From Rhynchonema sp. JSB1_4 (Eukaryota > Nematoda > Chromadorea > Monhysterida > Xyalidae): DNA of 64,000 bases. Each line of letters begins with the position of its first letter. Within the stretch, counting starts at the first letter, position 1. Both the position numbers and the translations under genes were made by a program. This document shows positions 25,501 through 39,912 of the stretch, piece after piece. Under the pieces are notes generated by a model. That model worked only from the letters and a program-made list of their open reading frames with translations, had not been told where the DNA came from and did no database searches. The stretch is taken from contig JASAMV010000669.1 in the NCBI GenBank assembly GCA_030248065.1, positions 29,920 to 93,919 on the forward strand, in the 5' to 3' direction.

Positions 25501-26462
25501 AATGTCGATCAATTTGTTCAATTCTGTTTCCATAAAATACTTGGTTTATTTTACAAATTTCTACGATTTGCTGCGTGCCATGTGTACATATACATAATTG
25601 CGATGTTTCATTCAGCAATTTGTGTACGTTATTGATCATGTGCAGGTAAACTACGCCAACATGAGCCCGATTTCGCAGCTGTCAGAATAGTGAAACATTC
25701 TGACGTGGCTGCGCTGATTTGGTAAATGCATGCTACACGTTGAAGAATACAAAGTGGAGCATGATGATTTTCTCTTTCTATTCGTTTTGAATACACGCCA
25801 CCTTCGAAATCGAGGTCGTGTTGGTGTTGTTTGCCTTTATGTGTTTCCTTGATTTGTGTACCCGCGTGATTGAATGAATGAAACTGTGAATATAAATAAA
25901 CATATTTAAATTTTCAATAGGGCCACGACGGATAAAAAGCAATTTTACCTATCAAAGCACAGAGATCTGCAAAAAATACCTACGTGAGGATTTCAACCCT
26001 ATCTTATGTTTCTTTGAACAAGTTTTCGGGCCAGACCAGTTTTCTCGTCTCGACGATTGTTTCAAAAGCCCCGGACAAAGCATCCACTTATGGCACATTA
26101 TTACAAAAATATTGAAAAACAATGACAAACACTGTTAGTTTTCAAGTGCGGGCCAGCAAGCCCACTAGAACGTTTTGAGTTTTTGGAACAGGTTATACCC
26201 CGTGGCAGCATTGGCATTTTGCCACAATTCGCTTACAAAATGTGGCACTGATTTTTAACTTGCGACAGCAGTGTGTTTGTTCTTCGTTGTGATTTGCTTT
26301 GAAGCTTATTGCTGCACCAGTTGAGAAAAGGGCTAATTCATACATATATGTGCTCAACTCATTACGTCAACTACAGTCGTCAACTCATCAAAGCAGCTGA
26401 CGGAGCGCAAGAAACAATGTGGATGGACTTCGGCGTCAGTGGACGACTTTGCCTGACGATCT
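22574..26462. other. Intergenic, no gene found
   Basis: No supported exon. A possible extra 3' exon of the transporter at 23852-23999 is weighed under rejected items. The rest holds AT-rich DNA and short repeats. Confidence 0.4.
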
Positions 26463-26647
26463 GGGTCGGATGGAAAGCTCGGTCGACAGCTCAGTGTGAT
26501 AGACCTCGGTGTAAACTTGAAACATTCCACGTTAATAACAGGCAATGTTTCACGTTTACACCGAGCTTCGCCGACCGAGCTTTCGACCGAACTTTACGCC
26601 GACCTCTACGCCCAACTGACCTTTACACCGTTTCGAAAATTCCACCC
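26463..26647. mobile_element. PIF/Harbinger-like palindromic MITE, copy 2 (5'-truncated)
   Basis: The right half and centre match copies 38959-39188 and 45479-45703, ending CCGTTTCGAAAATTCCACCC. The left terminal repeat is missing, with unrelated sequence before about 26463, so this copy is broken. Confidence 0.75.
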
Positions 26648-27928
26648 ATATTATGTAAGCCTTATACTTCATCACGTCATGTGAAATAAGCGCAACACAG
26701 TATAAACAGCCAGGCAGGCGGGCTGTTTTGGCTCAAACTGGGTCAATCCCCTGCACCACGTGGACTAACGTCAGACAACTTCAGCTTACTGTGCATCTGC
26801 ACTCAATTGTGCGTCACGAGAAGCCAGAAGATCATCTGACATCCAGATGACACAGACTTGTGTATCAGCTGTTTCTGTGGGCGCGTTTGATGTGAATTAT
26901 TATTCTTGTTGTTTTTTTTTCGAAATTCATAAATCTCGAGTTTAGGTACCGTAAGTCAGAAATTTGTGATATACATTTGGTTGTCGTGCGGCTTGGATTG
27001 TTCATGCCGCAGTAGGCACTATTTTCCAAGTTTTCGATTTTAAACCAATGTCAGTTCGCACCGAGACCAAGAAATTAACTTTTTGTTTCAACATTAATAA
27101 TACACTGTCATGTTTTGACTACAGCAGTTGCAGCAACTGTCCAGGCCAGCTGGGAAGTGCCTGCGACAGAGAATCATGGAGCGATTTCAGCCCAAGGTTA
27201 GGGGTCACGCATGTGATGGGTACCGTTCTCACATTTCAGACTTCTCTGTATGCTAATATACGCGATAGCGGCTTATCACTCGGTGCGTGTAGACTAAACA
27301 CTATTCACAAACATCAAAACACTAGTTCATCGCCCAAGGACATAGTATTTTCAAATGCTGTACCATGTGTGCACACGTGTGGCAGCAGTGGGCCACGTGC
27401 ATGATCAAAACAAACTTTATTACTTGCGCATGACGTGACATGATGACGTGATGACAGCTGTTTCGGGCCCGTCTGTGAATTTCGGGGGCCAAACTCGTAC
27501 TTGCTTGGAGCGGGGCGGATGTTCCGTAACCGTTAGGAATGCTGCGCCAACAAGACAGGGGCTGGAACGTTTTTGACATTTTTTTCCAAAAAACCATGCG
27601 TGACAAAGATGAAATTTGTCGCGCGACGACGTTTGTGTAGGTTTGAATATAATGACGATGTAAATAATTCTTGTTGGAAGTGGCGTGATCCCACGCGGAG
27701 ATAACACGCAAAGCCGCGCAGCTGCTTATTTTTTGATTATGAGATATACTGTAAAATGAGACGATGCATATTCGTGGTGTGGTGGACGCCTTTAAAGCGG
27801 GAAACCGTATATCTCATGCTTGCTTTTTTACTACGCAGTTAGACTGTTTGTGTCCAACGGTCACAGAAACAACGATCAAACGAGATAAACCACGTTAAAA
27901 CTGTCAGAATTTATCTTTGAAAAGTTGC
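26648..27928. other. Intergenic, nothing assigned
   Basis: The reading frames at 27048-27711 overlap on both strands and show no recognisable domain or splice pairing. Confidence 0.4.
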
Positions 27929-28152
27929 TTTCAGGAACAAACGCGAGCTTGTGCCGACTTACGCTCACCCTTTTGATCATGAAAGGCAGTGAGACTGAGA
28001 CAAGAACCAGCTCGCTGACAGATGAAACCTTTGTGAAACATTTCACACGTGGCTGTTGGTTGACGAGCTGGTTGGATTCCCTACTAAACGTTCTGCCGTT
28101 GCCTGATCAAAAGGGGGAGCGTAAGTCGGCACAAGCTCGAGTTTGTTCCCGA
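27929..28152. repeat. Inverted repeat, GAACAAACGCGAGCTTGTGC arms
   Basis: The left arm starting about 27931 and the right arm ending about 28150 are near-perfect complements over roughly 45 bp: GAACAAACKCGAGCTTGTGC, then CGACTTACGCTC, then TTTTGATCA. About 130 bp lies between them. Probably a MITE; no target duplication resolved. Confidence 0.65.
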
Positions 28153-28405
28153 AAGCAAATTTTTAAAAATTGATTCTCACAATTTAAACGCATTTCATTT
28201 TGTTTGAACGATGTTTTTGTGATCACTCATCGTATATAGTCACATTTTATTGCGAAAGGCCGGATTCTGAGAGCATGCGATATCCGGTTGCCCGGTTTAA
28301 ACGTATAAATGCAAGCCGTACTGATTAGCATTTTTAGACCTGCTAATGAAATACTGACTGCAAGATTCGGCTAATACTACAGTTGTGAACTCAAGTGTTC
28401 AAAAT

Positions 28406-29360
28406 CACCTCGTCAGCTCACAGCAGCCCGAGTGAGCGCGAGGAATAATATGCATGACATTCGGGGTGAGGGCGCGCCCATGTAGGCCAGGGCCAGGGCC
28501 GGGGCCGGGGCCATGAAAAATAATCTATGTCCGAGGCCCTGGCCCCGGCCCCGGCCCCGGCCCACCTGGGCTCACCCACAGGGCCCGGGGCGGGGCCGGG
28601 GGCGGTGCGAAACATTTTTCTGGATAGGCGACGTTAGAACTACAGGGTTGTCAATAATCCAACATCGGTTTCGTATGCATATGCAGCTGTGCGTGTGTGT
28701 GTTCGTGTTGGGTGTGCTGTTGCCTGATGTATCAAGGGCACGGTCATTTTGGGGTTTTATTTAGGTTATGCATATGTATTTGTTCAAGCAAATTAATATA
28801 AAGCGCTTTATTCTTAAAAATACTGGCTGATGAAAAGTCACCAGATGACATAAATTTTTTGAGCAACCACAGTGAACGACATGTCTGCGCGAAATTCGAG
28901 TAACCTATAACTCAACCAATCAGCGAAACGCGCACGTCGTGTATGTGCACGGTCAAAAGCGAACTGTATGTGTATAATTGAAGGTAAAAATTCAGTGTTT
29001 TGTCAACCATATTTCAAACTGCAGCCCGAATTTGCAATTTACAAATTTGTATAATCTAAAGAAAAACACAAGATAGCCATGCCCTTGATAAATCAGACAG
29101 TAGCGCACCCAACGCGAACACACACGCACAGCTGCATATACGAAACCAATGTTGGATTATTGACAACCCTGCAGTTGAAACGCCGCCTATCCAGAAAAAT
29201 GTTTCGCACTGGCCCCGGCCCTGGCCCCGGCCCCGGCCCTGTCGGTGCGCCCATGTAGGCCAGGGCCGGGGCCGGGGCCAGGGCCTCGGACATAGATTAG
29301 TTTTCATGGCCCCGGCCCCGGCCCCGGCCCTGGCCTACATGGGCGCGCCCTGAGCTGACG
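28406..29360. repeat. Large inverted repeat with GGCCCC-rich arms
   Basis: The arms, about 28406-28770 and 29060-29360, are reverse complements. Each carries runs of alternating GGGGCC/GGCCAG units next to ATGTAGGCC. Each also has a shared 130-bp segment containing GGATAGGCG and a CACGCACAGCTGCAT-like block. The centre is AT-rich and unrelated. The reading frames here are repeat translations and not proteins. Confidence 0.8.
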
Positions 29361-29371
29361 ACTTTAAAATG

Positions 29372-29930
29372 GGTGGAATTCACAAAACAAAGTCAAGCTC
29401 ACCGTCAAGCTCAACGTCAAAGTTCAAAGTCAGATGTTTCGGCGTCACGCTGGCTTGTGCAGCAGACGCAATTTTCTAAACGAAGGGTCAACTTTGACGC
29501 ATTATTGTGCAAGACTGGATGCTTATCTAGCCAAAATAGTATTATAGAGATGTAACAGAAGCGTTTTGTGAGAGTATTTCTGAGTTTCATGAATTTCTGA
29601 AAAGAGGCAAAGAAATGAGCAGACGATCACCAACGGAGGTGCAAAAAATTTTGACTGCGGTCAATGATCGCCGCATTATTTCCATACCATTAGTGAGAAA
29701 TTATTATAACTCAGAAATAATCTTTTGAAACGCTTATGCTACGTCCTTAAAATAACAGTATCCCGAGAAACGCATCCAATCATGCACAATAATGCGTCAA
29801 AGTTGACCCTTCGTTTAGAAAATCGCGTCTGCTGCACGAGCCAGCGTGAGGCCGAAACATCTGACTTTGAACTTTGACGTTGAGCTTGACGGTGAGCTTG
29901 ACTTTGTTTTGTGAATTCCAGCCAATGGGA
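29372..29930. repeat. Inverted repeat with AAGTCAAGCTCACCGTCAAG arms
   Basis: The arms, about 29375-29530 and 29763-29925, are complementary over roughly 150 bp: GAATTCACAAAACAAAGTCA, then TTTCTAAACGAAGGGTCAAC. About 230 bp of unrelated DNA sits inside. Identical reading frames on opposite strands arise from the two arms and are not genes. Confidence 0.8.
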
Positions 29931-31176
29931 GTTGACGTAATGATTAGACCACTTGAGTTGACCACTGTAATATAAGCCCAAGATTCAATGTGCGAGATGG
30001 TTTTAAAAAATCCTGTTATTCTACATTTGCCCTTGATAACTTTTGTGAGCGCACACGCTTTAACCACGTGGTGTTTGTTTGTAGTTTATACGCAGTACTT
30101 TCTGCATGTTTGCACGTAGCGTTGGTAGGACACAACTTTTCATTTTCGGGAGAAATGTGATTTTATTTTCCACTGTATGTACTGAAAATGTAATTTCAAC
30201 TGTATTTAATGCATAGATGTTTAATCCTGAACAACAACAGCAAATATCCACATCTTAATTGTTGTCTTGCACTTGCACGTCTGGAAACACACCGCATGCA
30301 TTCGTGTTTACGCACTTCATTATACGCAGCATGAATTGTTGTAATTTTCTGGGTACGCTCAATCACAACAACAAGCAAAAGTATATGTAATCAGCGTCAT
30401 TTCTGCCGTTGTACTGTACCTAGCTTTACTGTGACCAAGAACTTTCCTTGTTTGTCACCCGGATATTGCAGTGTGAATTTTTCGATCATTTACAATTAAA
30501 ACAAGAATTATTGCCACTCCAGTTTCCGTTTGATCAAAATACACGATGCGTCTTCAATTGTTTCTGCACGCATGTCTGACAGAAAGTACTGCAATTCTTA
30601 GTTTCGCGACCGTTACTAATTTAGCTTGCGCAGGCTGCCAAGGAACAGGAAACGCACTATGTGCGGTTTTGCGATCCCAGTGCCTGTCCGGTCTGGCAGT
30701 GAAAACCGGTCAAATTTATTGAAATTAGTCATCCACACGACTTTTTGGGCGTGTGCGAAAGCCTTGGTGGTTGGTCTATATTTAATGGCAGCTATCTGGA
30801 TATGTTTCATAAGCCCCACCGCTTTTCCACCTTGTAATACGTCCGCAGGTGTTCAGGCCCGAATGCTGTTTCTCTAAAAGCGAGCTGGCCTGTCATTATA
30901 AGGTGCGCACACGAAGTTTTGCTCGAACATTTCGCCGGTTGCATGACAGCTGTTGAAAAACTGCCCAGTTGCCACATGTAGTACTGCCACGTGCATGGAG
31001 TTCAGTTCATAGGTCTAACCCATTTGCACACCAATACGTGACTACAATTCAGAATATATTCAGACATTGAGGTTTCTGATTGCGTCAGCTGTACATGTAC
31101 ACTTGCAGATCATAAATTCTGTGATTCCAGTCAATATCCAATCCAATTCAACCAAATAATCGGCGGGCTGGGCAAA
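29931..31176. other. Upstream region of TDH, nothing assigned
   Basis: No supported exon. This stretch should include the TDH promoter, but I see no core element that I would name. Confidence 0.4.
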
Positions 31177-34506
<3,330 letters not shown>

Positions 34507-35203
34507 ATGATTGATGCGATTTGTACATGTGTGTGTGCGTTTATCAAATAATATAATATATTTTTTATAATCATTGTACTGTCATTTTAATTTGATTTGT
34601 TGAATTCCCGCGTGTGCCATAATGTTTGAGCGGGAGTCGCGAGTCCGCTTCTGCTCACCTGCTTGTATTTTCAAATGGTGTCTTTTGTCTTGTTCGCTAG
34701 TCCCGTGTTGTTGAAAATAACGTGTTGCTTTTCGACTTTTTTCTATTTTGTCGTTGTGTCCGTGCGTGAGTCAGCCAACATTTTCGTTTTTCCCATTCGG
34801 TTGCAAATCTTGATTGCTGTCTTGTACGAATACGCCAGACACATTGTTTATTGCCGTGGAGAAGCCATGCAACTTTTTGTTTAATATTTCTATTCATTTT
34901 GTGATATTATTGAGACTGGTACATGTGAATGGGGTTGTACTTTTTTTAACCATTTTCGTCTTCTTTGTTTCGATTTTCTCTAAAACAATTCTGTGCTTTG
35001 CCCTGGATTCATGGTAGACACACACGTGGCCTTGGTTTATTATCCGTTTTCATGTATATCCGGCTAAAAATAAACTCGAATAATTTTCTTTACGTTAATC
35101 TGTGAAATAGAATCATCCGCTGTATATTTACGTACAAGAGCACTGACAAGAGTAACCGACAGAAAAACCGAAAACTTGAGCACCAAAACTCAGTTTGACA
35201 AAT
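34507..35203. other. Convergent intergenic gap between TDH and MLYCD
   Basis: AT-rich DNA between two stop codons on opposite strands. AATAAA occurs on the minus strand at 35036-35041, about 165 nt past the MLYCD stop, and on the plus strand near 35067. The two 3' ends may therefore abut or overlap. No gene is seen. Confidence 0.5.
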
Positions 35204-38200
35204 TTACAATTTGGACTTTGGCACTGTCTCACTATCACATAGTCGCAGAGCAAATTCAAACGAGTCGGCAATTTTCTGCACGTTTTCCTGAACAACCATA
35301 GTCTTACCGACAAAGTACCGTTGACTATTTGATTCTAATGTTTCAATTTCGTACAAATAATTCACCATCATCCCACAACTGTTGCGCAGTGCTCGGGCAC
35401 TTAGGTCAGCGTCGTAGTTGAGCTGGTGAAGTGACGCTCCGTTGCGCAGGTGGAAATTGGCTGAAACAAGACTTGTGCATCGGAAATGGGAAAATATTCG
35501 CGTCATTCAGCAAGCTGATACTGGAAATATAAAATACAGCGTACTGCACGTGGACTGAACCTTGAATTTACCATTTTGACGATCATGCCCGTTGTTTCAT
35601 AAATTTTCATGTTGCGATGAACTGTCACCGATCAAACACTAGGATCACACCCGTACCTTATACAAAGCCAGTGAAACATTTTCCAGTTCACATGACCAGT
35701 GTGGAAACATATTCTAGCAGCTAAGACTGGTGTAACACAAGTGGATCTGCACTTCACAACCTAAATTATACCTCTTGCTTTAGGACTCGACTTCAAATCT
35801 AGTTCCCCTTTCAGCACGTCAAATCCAGAATTCAAACATGAAGCATTATTACCAACCGACGGAATCCAGCGCAAAGCCTCTTCGTTTCTGTTCGCACAGA
35901 TATTTGGCGCACAAGTGCATCAGCACCGGACGCAGACTCGAAGCTAATGTTTCATTCTGATGCCACCGTATTGACGCACAGATTTGGTCACGTAAAACGG
36001 TCACAACATCAGAATGACCGAGACGGTCGGTCAGATACGAACGTATTGGTCCACTTAGAATGCGGTCGGGATCAGCTAAAAAACATAACAGAATGCCATG
36101 TGTTGTAGCATAGCAGGTGCTATACGTCTTGGATTTAGCTCTCGTTATGTGAATCGAGATGCTGCGTATGACAGCCACCCAGCTGGTGACAGACAAAAGT
36201 CAATAACGCTGCTTCCCGGCTCATATGTTATAGTGTGATAGATAATGCATGCGGTATGTTTACACATTGTGATCAGACACTTTCAGCTGCGAAATTTACC
36301 GAAACACTTAAAACTTGAATGCAATTCAAGAATTTTTCACACACTTTTCAACGCCGCGCGCAGCCAACGTCCGAAACCGGGTATGGGTGACAAAGTGGAA
36401 AATGTTCTGATGTTCGGCAGTTGGGTCGATAATTCCTGCACTGCACGTTTGATTAGATGATTGCCGAGGTCGATACCACGCAGACCTGCGGAGGGAGAGT
36501 AAATTTGTTGAATGCTCCTCTGTATATAAACATAGCGCGTGCTTTGCGTAATGTCACAGCTGGGCAGCTGCTTCGGCGATTTTTGTGCGTGACGCGCACA
36601 CGGCTGGTTGGCTGACGTTTGCATACGCAACGTCTCGGCTCAGATAGTGAGCTACAGATGAAGCCAATATCTACATCGCGTGATACTGATGCAAGAAATT
36701 TAGGCGCCACTACTATTCATAGGGTAATTCTAAGGTAGCCGACGCAAGTTGTATATATTCGCGGTTGACGCAGCCGGCCTAAATGAGTGGATGATACAGA
36801 AGCATTTCTGGCGAGACAACGACCACACTGCTAATAGGGTGTGCCTTTCGTTGACTACATTAGAATGAGCCAGTGATGTAGTTGGCCCGAGCAAGAAAGC
36901 TACCTAGCAGTTGGGGTGTATTACCCCCTACCCCCTCCCCCCAACCACATCACTGGAATGAGCCCAAAATGATAGGTCTTACCGCTGTGCGCATTGCTGA
37001 TCGAATAAAATATGGCGGTGCTGCAGTTTGGCTCATGTGCCACGTCCAATTCGCGTTTCGTATCAATCACATCAGCGATTTTGGTCTCGATCTTGTTGGT
37101 CAATGCCACATGCAGCACAACAAGCGGGGCGCGTTGCGTGGCTGTACAGAAAAACTGGACTATCATTTGAAATGTTATTGGTTCTTTTGGTTGGAATGAA
37201 ATTTGGTGATCGGATCAATCTCAACGTTCGATCTTTAAGACATAAATTTTTACGCTGGTCAACATGAGCATGTGCAAAAATTACTTGATCAAGGAAAGAC
37301 GGAATCGGTCACCGACACGCAATTCTGATTTTTTTGTCCACACACAGCGAAACGATCGAAGTGAGTTTCGTCTTCCCCTCCTCTTCAAGGACGTTGTGCG
37401 GTTCACCCGGACATCGTCAGTGCGAATGCACCAGATCCACAAGCCAACCAACCAGAATGTGTGAACACATAACATCGACGGCATGGACCGACGCGGCGTC
37501 TCAAGTCCTCCCAGTTTCGAATCGGATGCACCGCTTCGTGGGTACTGATCTGAAATCGCTATTACTGTGGTAAATCCTAATAGCTCGCACAAATCGACGA
37601 TGTAGCTGGTTCCGGCAGGGCTGAGATACTCCCTTGTATGATAATGCGAGCATACATTGCCTGGTATGGTATAGTCCAACAACAGCTAATGCAGAATTTA
37701 TGTCCACTGCGTTGCCTGATCCGCCAAGCACATAACGCGTGATGCAACATTATAAACACACCCACGCAGCCAGCCAACACACACAAGCTGACTGCCTGTC
37801 GGTGCTTGTAATGTTGCATCACGCGTTATGTGCTTGGCGGATCAGGCAACGCAGTGGACATAAATTCTGCATTAGCTGTTGTTGGACTATACATATTCGA
37901 TATCTTCAATTATCAATCATCAGTTCCAAAACAACAAAACCTTTTCCAAGATGTCACTCGACGACTGCCAGGTGATTCTCTGCAACTCCAACAGCCCCGT
38001 TGTGAACCAACAACACAATGCGCGTTGTAAGTGACTGTCCAACACACGAAGGTTGGCCAACTGAACTGCATCGGTGGCGGAATCGCTTTGCAGGGCCTAC
38101 GGAGGTCAGATATTTTCAGTTTGGTTGTTGTTGTCCTTGGTATTTTCTGTTTCAAACTATTTCAATAACATTGGCGTTTCAATAACATTGACCATAAGCA

Positions 38201-39648
38201 GCGCATTGCTTCATGACGGAAGTGAAACATTTCTGAGCGAATTTATCGATGAATTATTGCTTCGCCAATAAAGTCAACTTAATTGCCAACCATAAGCTCG
38301 GCTCGCCACTTCAGAACGAAATTCACGCCATCGCGTAAATTTCCGATCGCCAAAATCAAATTCGTGAATCGCGGGGTCGCCAGACGTCTCAGTTTGTCCG
38401 CAACGGCTTCCCTCTGGCTGTGATCCTGCATGTTTAAATAAGTACGGTGATATACGTATACTCTGGCAATTCTTTTGGGAGAATCTTTTCAACCGCGTTG
38501 CCTGATCCGTAAAGCGCACGATGCGCGCACTGGCTATAGCGGTCACGTGACTTCTGTAGCCAGTGCACGCATAACGCGCTTTACGGATCACGCAACGCGT
38601 TTGAAAAGTTTCTCCCTAAAGAATTGCCAGAGTATAGATAGCAATAATTTTTCTGTTCGGTTCCTGTGGCGTAACATCGCAAGTGCCGTGTAGAGCACAC
38701 AAGAATCAGCTACCAATCACAGCAGGCTGAAAAACTCATGGTGACACACAAAGATTGATAACGCACTCGGCCGGGATCAAATATAACCGTATGCTAAATT
38801 ACACGTAGTAACGCGCAGCAATTCTCAAACTAATCATAGCATGCTATGCTTAATCCATGACTTGCACGCTTTGACGTTGTTCAACGGACGTGCGCTAAAC
38901 CTGGTTATCGTCATTGATGGTGCACAGGATGGACACAAATGACCTCCAAAGACACTAAGGGTGGAATTTTCGAAACGGTGTAAAGGTCAGTTGGGCGTAA
39001 AGGTCGGTGTAAAGTTCGGTCGAAAGCTCGGTCGGCGTAGCTCGGTGTAAACGTGAAACATTGCCTGTTATTAACGTGGAATGTTTCAAGTTTACACCGA
39101 GGTCTATCACACTGAGCTGTCGACCGAGCTTTCCACCGACTTTAGTTTACACCCAACTGACCTTTACACCGTTTCGAAAATATCACCCTAAGTTCACACG
39201 CCAACCTCAATCAACACATATCGATTGGCAGCCTTCGATAGTTGATCGTGATCAATGCCACATTCGCTAATCAATCGATCGATAAATCCCAATCGGTCAC
39301 GTGATTCCATCTGATCGTATTGTTCACAGAAACGATGCGCCAGCGCCTATAATAAAGCAGTTAATCTTATTGGATTTTTTTGGCTCAGATCCTATACTTA
39401 TAGCACGCGCTATGCTACAATACATGACATCTTTATAATAACACATTCACAATCTAAGCAAGCCAGCGACTGACCATCGTACGTGTTGAGGACGCTTCAG
39501 CCGTGCATAATTGTTCGGCTATTAGATGAATTGATGACGATTTATGCGACACAAATCGTCTATTTGCCATTCTGCGGCCAGATGCGTGCGTTCTGGCTTG
39601 CCAACGCAAATGCACCAAACTCTGCGCCACGGCGGCGCGAAGCCACAT
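35204..39648 (-). CDS. MLYCD: Malonyl-CoA decarboxylase
   Basis: Converts malonyl-CoA to acetyl-CoA and CO2, relieving inhibition of fatty-acid import and oxidation. Nine exons, all phase-consistent (5' to 3'): 39475-39648, 39206-39346, 38291-38425, 37941-38096, 37453-37549, 36983-37141, 36345-36485, 35857-36075 and 35204-35460, giving 492 aa, close to the human protein. The N-terminus ([20 protein letters not shown]...) is Arg-rich and presequence-like. The C-terminus is SKL, a peroxisomal targeting signal, so dual mitochondrial and peroxisomal location is likely. Family blocks seen: [63 protein letters not shown] with its Ser near 320, and VANFHLRNG with its His near 411. That Ser-His pair corresponds to the catalytic residues described for the human enzyme. 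The stop lies 165 nt before an AATAAA. It is tandem with RPF2, only 264 bp from the RPF2 stop. Introns 2 and 4 hold three palindromic repeats. Confidence 0.97.
37670..37891. repeat. Foldback repeat in MLYCD intron 4
   Basis: A 222-bp near-perfect inverted repeat. The arms run from TATAGTCCAACAACAGCTAA inward through GCGTTGCCTGATCCGCCAAG to ATGCAACATTA. The loop is about 55 bp. It sits between exons 4 and 5. The GCGTTGCCTGATCCG block is shared with the foldback at 38463-38636. Confidence 0.85.
38463..38636. repeat. Foldback repeat in MLYCD intron 2, copy 2 of the 15516 family
   Basis: Complementary arms start CTCTGGCAATTCTTTTGGGA and include GCGTTGCCTGATCCGTAAAG. The loop contains GGTCACGTGACTTCTG, found identically in the copy at 15516-15693. 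Confidence 0.85.
38959..39188. mobile_element. PIF/Harbinger-like palindromic MITE, copy 3 (complete)
   Basis: 230 bp, GGGTGGAATTTTCGAAACGG at the left and complementary ending ATATCACCC at the right. The duplication TAA flanks it at 38956-38958 and 39189-39191. It lies in MLYCD intron 2. It is the best complete copy of the family in the window. Confidence 0.9.
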
Positions 39649-39912
39649 TTGGCGTATTCTTGAATGTTGTAGAAAAACGATGGCGAATTATTGTCATGAA
39701 GAAATTAGGAATATTTTCAGAAATATGCGGCTGACATGCACTGATCATAACAGTGGCGTGACAACGAAACAATCAGAGTGAAATGAGAATGTCAAAAATT
39801 TTATTCAGCAAAAGGTGGAACAAACCAAAATCAACAATAGAATTTGTGTCAACTACCACAGGAAAGAGTGGTTGAAATTTACTTAATAAATGTTGAAACA
39901 ATATTGGAATTT

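Noticed and set aside
27048..27711. Overlapping 118- and 129-aa frames on both strands
   Set aside because: No family resemblance and no splice pairing.
29056..29981. Similar proteins encoded on both strands (LCPRPWPRPRP..., HRQAQRQSSKSDVSASRW...)
   Set aside because: They are translations of the two arms of inverted repeats.
37281..37682. 133-aa minus-strand frame
   Set aside because: A shadow frame over MLYCD exon 5 and its introns; the true frame there reads [15 protein letters not shown].
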